A stretch of 7,471 bases of DNA, from the NCBI GenBank assembly GCA_900754775.1, contig CAAEDZ010000236.1:1-7471 (forward strand), in the 5' to 3' direction. The notes beneath the pieces are model-generated. The model was not told where the DNA came from and searched no databases. It saw only the letters and a list, made by a program, of their open reading frames with translations. This document shows, piece after piece, positions 4,906 through 7,471 of this stretch (its first letter is position 1; each line of letters opens with the position of its first letter). Origin of the DNA: Clostridia bacterium. Lineage in GTDB: Bacteria; Bacillota_A; Clostridia; Christensenellales; Aristaeellaceae. The position numbers and the translations under genes were made by a program.

Positions 4906-5880
4906 ATGAAGAAACTGCTTGTCTGCCTGCTGGCGCTCCTGCTTGCTTTCTCCGCCGCGGCCTTCGCGGAGGAAGAGCTTGAGGACGTGACCGTCATTCT
5001 CGACTACGTGCCCAACACCAACCACACCGGCATGTACGTGGCCCTCTACAAGGGCTGGTACGAGGAAGAGGGCCTGAACGTGGAGATCATCGAGCCCACC
5101 GAGGGCGCGACCGCCACGCTCATCGCCGTCGGCAAGGGCGATTTCGGCATCAGCTATCAGGAAGAAGTGACCATGGCGCTCACCAGCGAGGACCCGCTGC
5201 CCATCCGCGCCGTGGCCGCCATCATCCAGCACAACACCTCCGGCTTCGCCACTTGGGCGGGCAAGGACATCACCTCCCCGGCGGACTTTGGCGGCAAGAC
5301 CTACTCCTGCTGGGGCGGCCCGGGCGAGGCGGCGGTCATCAACGCCGTGATGACCGAGGCCGGCGCGGACTTTGACACCCTCAACATCGTCATCTCCGAC
5401 GGCTCCGGCTTCGCGGCGCTGGAAGGCGATGTGGACATCATGTGGTTCTACGAGGCGTGGGACAACATCAAGTGCGAACTGGCGGGCTTTGACATCAACT
5501 ACATGCCCGTGCGCGACCTCGACGAGCGCCTTGACTACTACACCCCCCTGCTCATCACCAGCACGGACGTGATCGAGAACCGCCCGGAGATGGTGCGCAA
5601 GTTCCTCGCCGCCACCTCGCGCGGCTACGTCTACGCCATCGAGAACCCCGATGAGTGCGCGGAGATCCTCGGCTCCTACGTGCCGGATTACGACATGGAG
5701 CTGCTCTACCGCTCGCAGAACTACCTCGCCGACAAGTACATGGAAGACGTCGACCGCTGGGGCGAGATGAACGACGAGGTGTGGGACCGCTACACGCAGT
5801 TCCTCGTCGACTATGAGGTCATCGACGAGCCCATCGCCGCGTCCGACTGCTACACCAACGAATTTTTGCCGGAGGCCTGA
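4906..5880 (+). CDS. thiY: NMT1/THI5-family substrate-binding protein for thiamin pyrimidine (ThiY-like)
   Basis: This secreted receptor is thought to deliver a thiamin pyrimidine (HMP or N-formyl-aminomethyl-pyrimidine) to the ThiX permease. With the start at 4906 it has 324 residues. MKK, a leucine-rich core and AFA before EEE form a signal peptide, probably cut after Ala21. There is no lipobox cysteine. The mature protein opens with VTVILDYVPNTNHTGMYVAL, the hallmark of the NMT1/THI5 family. GKGDFGISYQEEVTMAL, CWGGPGEAAVINAVM and IMWFYEAWD follow, as in ThiY. ATG at 4900 is in frame too, but AGGA (4893-4896) is only 3 nt from it and 9 nt from 4906, and the MKK start gives a cleaner signal peptide. 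It starts almost at the thiX stop, so translation is probably coupled. HMP versus formylaminopyrimidine cannot be told from sequence. Confidence 0.92.
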   Translation: MKKLLVCLLALLLAFSAAAFAEEELEDVTVILDYVPNTNHTGMYVALYKGWYEEEGLNVEIIEPTEGATATLIAVGKGDFGISYQEEVTMALTSEDPLPIRAVAAIIQHNTSGFATWAGKDITSPADFGGKTYSCWGGPGEAAVINAVMTEAGADFDTLNIVISDGSGFAALEGDVDIMWFYEAWDNIKCELAGFDINYMPVRDLDERLDYYTPLLITSTDVIENRPEMVRKFLAATSRGYVYAIENPDECAEILGSYVPDYDMELLYRSQNYLADKYMEDVDRWGEMNDEVWDRYTQFLVDYEVIDEPIAASDCYTNEFLPEA

Positions 5881-5886
5881 CCGCCC

Positions 5887-6615
5887 ATGAAACTGGAAGT
5901 TCGCGGCCTGTCGTTCGCCTATGGGCCGAAAAAAGTGCTGGATGACCTCTCCTTTTCCGTGCAGGCGGGGGAGTTCGTCAGCATCCTCGGCCCCTCGGGC
6001 TGCGGAAAATCCACGGTGCTGAACCTGCTGGCGGGGCTTTTGCGCCCCGCCGCGGGCGAGGTGCTGGTGGATGGCGCGCGCGTGGAAGGCGCGGGCAACG
6101 GGCGCTTTGCCTACATGCCGCAGAACGACCTGCTCTTCCCGTGGAAGACCATTTTGCAAAACGTCTGTCTCTACGGCAAGATCCACGGCGCGGAAAAAGC
6201 CGCCCGCGAGGAGGCGCTCACGCACATGGCCGCCTTTGGCCTCGCCGGCTACGAAAACGCCTACCCCGGCGACCTCTCCGGCGGCATGCGCCAGCGCGCC
6301 GCCTTTTTGCGCACGGCGCTGTGCAGCGCGGAGATACTGCTCCTCGACGAGCCGTTTGGCGCTCTGGACGTCATTTCGCGCGGAGACATGCAGGATTGGC
6401 TGCTCTCCATGCGCGCCGACCTCGGCCGCACGGCGCTGCTCGTCACCCACGACATCGACGAAGCCCTCTACCTGTCCGACCGCATACTCGTTCTGCGCGG
6501 CAGCCCCGCGAAGATCGTCCGCGAGGTGGACGTGCGCATGGAGGGCAAGACGCGCCAGTGGCTCTACGCCCAGGGCGCGCTCAAAGGGGAGATACATCGG
6601 TGTATCAAGGCGTAA
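5887..6615 (+). CDS. thiZ: ABC transporter ATP-binding protein for thiamin pyrimidine (ThiZ-like)
   Basis: This 242-residue cytoplasmic ATPase powers the ThiX permease. All ABC motifs are present: Walker A GPSGCGKST (35-43), Q-loop Gln79 in YMPQNDLLFPW, signature LSGGMRQR (130-137), Walker B ILLLDEPFGALD (150-161) and the switch His188 in LLVTHDIDEA. The FPWKTILQNV segment after the Q-loop is characteristic of the nitrate/sulfonate/thiamin-pyrimidine branch (SsuB/TauB/ThiZ). The C terminus is short, with no added regulatory domain. It begins six bases after the thiY stop; GGAGG (5871-5875), inside the end of thiY, is its likely ribosome site with an 11-nt spacer. Its end overlaps the next gene by 16 bases. 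The substrate is inferred from the operon. Confidence 0.93.
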   Translation: MKLEVRGLSFAYGPKKVLDDLSFSVQAGEFVSILGPSGCGKSTVLNLLAGLLRPAAGEVLVDGARVEGAGNGRFAYMPQNDLLFPWKTILQNVCLYGKIHGAEKAAREEALTHMAAFGLAGYENAYPGDLSGGMRQRAAFLRTALCSAEILLLDEPFGALDVISRGDMQDWLLSMRADLGRTALLVTHDIDEALYLSDRILVLRGSPAKIVREVDVRMEGKTRQWLYAQGALKGEIHRCIKA

Positions 6616-7385
6616 ATACCGTTGAAAGTGGTCCACTGTCCCTGAAAAATGCGGAAAACAGCCCGATTTGTGACGCCCACGCCCATATCGGCGACGAAGC
6701 CGAGACCGCCGCGCGCCACGCGCAGCGCGTACACACCGCCCTGTGCGGCACAGACCCGGAAAACGCCAAAGCCGTGGAGGACCTCTGCCTGAAGGAACCG
6801 CTCTTCACCGCCCACTACGGCCTGCACCCGTGGAAAGCGGCGCGCTTTTCCGTGCGGGAGATGGAACCGTGGCTCGCCAAATGCCGCGTCATCGGCGAGA
6901 TCGGCATGGACAGCGTGTGGTGCGACGTGCCCGCCGCCGACCAGCGGTCCGCGTTCATCCGCCAGCTCGACATTGCCCGCGGGATGGGCAAGCGCGTGCT
7001 TCTGCACACCAAGGGCTGCGAGGAGGAGATCGCCCGCCTCGTATCCGAGCGCCGCGTCCCCTGCGTCGTCCACTGGTATTCCTGCATGGAACACCTCGAG
7101 CGCTACCTCGACATGGACAGCTGGTTCACCATCGGCCCGGGCGTGTTCAACGATCCCGCCGTGCGCGAAGTGGCCCGCCGCGCTCCCAAGGGCCGCCTCC
7201 TCGTCGAGACCGACGGCTTAAGCGCCGTTTCCTGGGCCTTTGAGCGCGAGGTGGCCGTCAAGGAACTGCGCCCCACCCTCGAAGCCATGCTCAAGGAGGT
7301 CGCCTCCATCCGCGGCGAGGCCGTGGAAGATACGCGCCGCGAGGCGGCCGCCGCCTACGCGGAACTCTACGGCGCGGCGCTGTGA
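6600..7385 (+). CDS. Divergent TatD-family metal-dependent hydrolase, last gene of the thi operon
   Basis: The product is a 261-residue TIM-barrel hydrolase of the TatD branch of the amidohydrolase superfamily. Metal-site motifs are in order: DAHAHIG (His27, His29), GEIGMD (Glu100), LHTKG (His136), VVHWYSC (His158) and ETDG (Asp205). GLHPW (75-79), also typical of TatD, is present. Departures from standard TatD nucleases are TKG after the third ligand instead of the usual SR-type residues, and HWYSC instead of HCFSG. The reading frame is open from 6141, but nothing before about 6600 resembles the family, and that stretch is the shadow of thiZ. The GTG at 6600 has AAAGGGGAG (6583-6591) 8 nt upstream and no ATG is available nearby. 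It overlaps thiZ by 16 nt, implying coupled translation. A role in processing the imported pyrimidine is inferred, not shown; DNase or generic hydrolase activity is the alternative. Confidence 0.85.
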   Translation: MYQGVNTVESGPLSLKNAENSPICDAHAHIGDEAETAARHAQRVHTALCGTDPENAKAVEDLCLKEPLFTAHYGLHPWKAARFSVREMEPWLAKCRVIGEIGMDSVWCDVPAADQRSAFIRQLDIARGMGKRVLLHTKGCEEEIARLVSERRVPCVVHWYSCMEHLERYLDMDSWFTIGPGVFNDPAVREVARRAPKGRLLVETDGLSAVSWAFEREVAVKELRPTLEAMLKEVASIRGEAVEDTRREAAAAYAELYGAAL

Positions 7386-7394
7386 ACAGTAGAA

Positions 7395-7446
7395 CAAAAG
7401 CGTCGGGAACGGCATTCCCCAACGGGGAGCGTTCCCGACGCTTTTG
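7395..7446 (+). terminator. Long perfect hairpin at the end of the thi operon, probable terminator
   Basis: CAAAAGCGTCGGGAACG (7395-7411) pairs perfectly over 17 bp with CGTTCCCGACGCTTTTG (7430-7446). An inner CCCC/GGGG (7417-7420, 7424-7427) stem sits in the 18-base loop. The right arm ends in CTTTTG with no separate T-tract, so the terminal U residues are part of the stem. A-rich and T-rich ends on the two arms make it symmetric, so it could terminate transcription from either side. It starts 9 bases after the hydrolase stop codon. Confidence 0.75.
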
Positions 7447-7471
7447 CTATCCCTGTCCGCGCCTCACAGCC

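Noticed and set aside
6141..6599. A 153-codon N-terminal extension of the TatD-like hydrolase within thiZ.
   Set aside because: The translated extension is Arg/Pro-rich shadow sequence from the thiZ frame. A good ribosome site places the start at GTG 6600.
4000..6636. An 878-codon open frame on the - strand opposite thiXYZ.
   Set aside because: His/Val/Asp/Gly-rich low-information translation, opposite three clear ABC transporter genes and the riboswitch; no motif supports it.

Overview
The window looks like a piece of a G+C-rich Firmicutes chromosome, probably a gut or rumen Clostridia relative. The reasons are strong AGGAGG-type ribosome binding sites, consensus sigma-A promoters, a TPP riboswitch in front of a pyrimidine transporter, and a short rhaA-aldolase-rhaB operon. 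The genus cannot be fixed from this sequence. All complete genes lie on the + strand, and almost all third codon positions are G or C. This G+C bias also produces very long but meaningless open frames on the opposite strand.

Layout. Positions 1-125 are A/T-rich. They may hold the last 33 codons of an upstream membrane protein, and they end in a clear intrinsic terminator (84-124). A sigma-A promoter with a perfect -10 (138-143) and a poor -35 follows directly. It drives the L-rhamnose operon after a leader of about 100 nt. That operon holds rhaA (L-rhamnose isomerase, 256-1506), a class II aldolase (1591-2310) and rhaB (rhamnulokinase, 2418-3899). Each intergenic gap in this operon contains a GC-rich stem-loop without a U-tract. 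No rhamnose transporter or regulator is in view.

Only about 20 bases after rhaB a second transcription unit begins. It has a near-consensus extended -10 promoter (3921-3949), a complete TPP (THI-box) riboswitch aptamer (about 3956-4053), a strong GC hairpin, and a Shine-Dalgarno that can be sequestered. The genes are thiX-like permease (4138-4899), thiY-like NMT1/THI5-family binding protein (4906-5880), thiZ-like ATPase (5887-6615) and a divergent TatD-family metal-dependent hydrolase (6600-7385, GTG start, overlapping thiZ). A perfect 17-bp hairpin (7395-7446) closes the unit.

How the genes work together. The first operon converts L-rhamnose to L-rhamnulose, then to rhamnulose-1-phosphate (RhaB), then to DHAP and L-lactaldehyde (aldolase). 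The second is a thiamin-salvage uptake system for a thiamin pyrimidine (HMP or a formylamino/aminomethyl derivative), shut down when TPP is plentiful. The coupled TatD-like enzyme is the least explained gene; its position suggests it processes the imported pyrimidine precursor. The two operons appear to be neighbours without a shared function.
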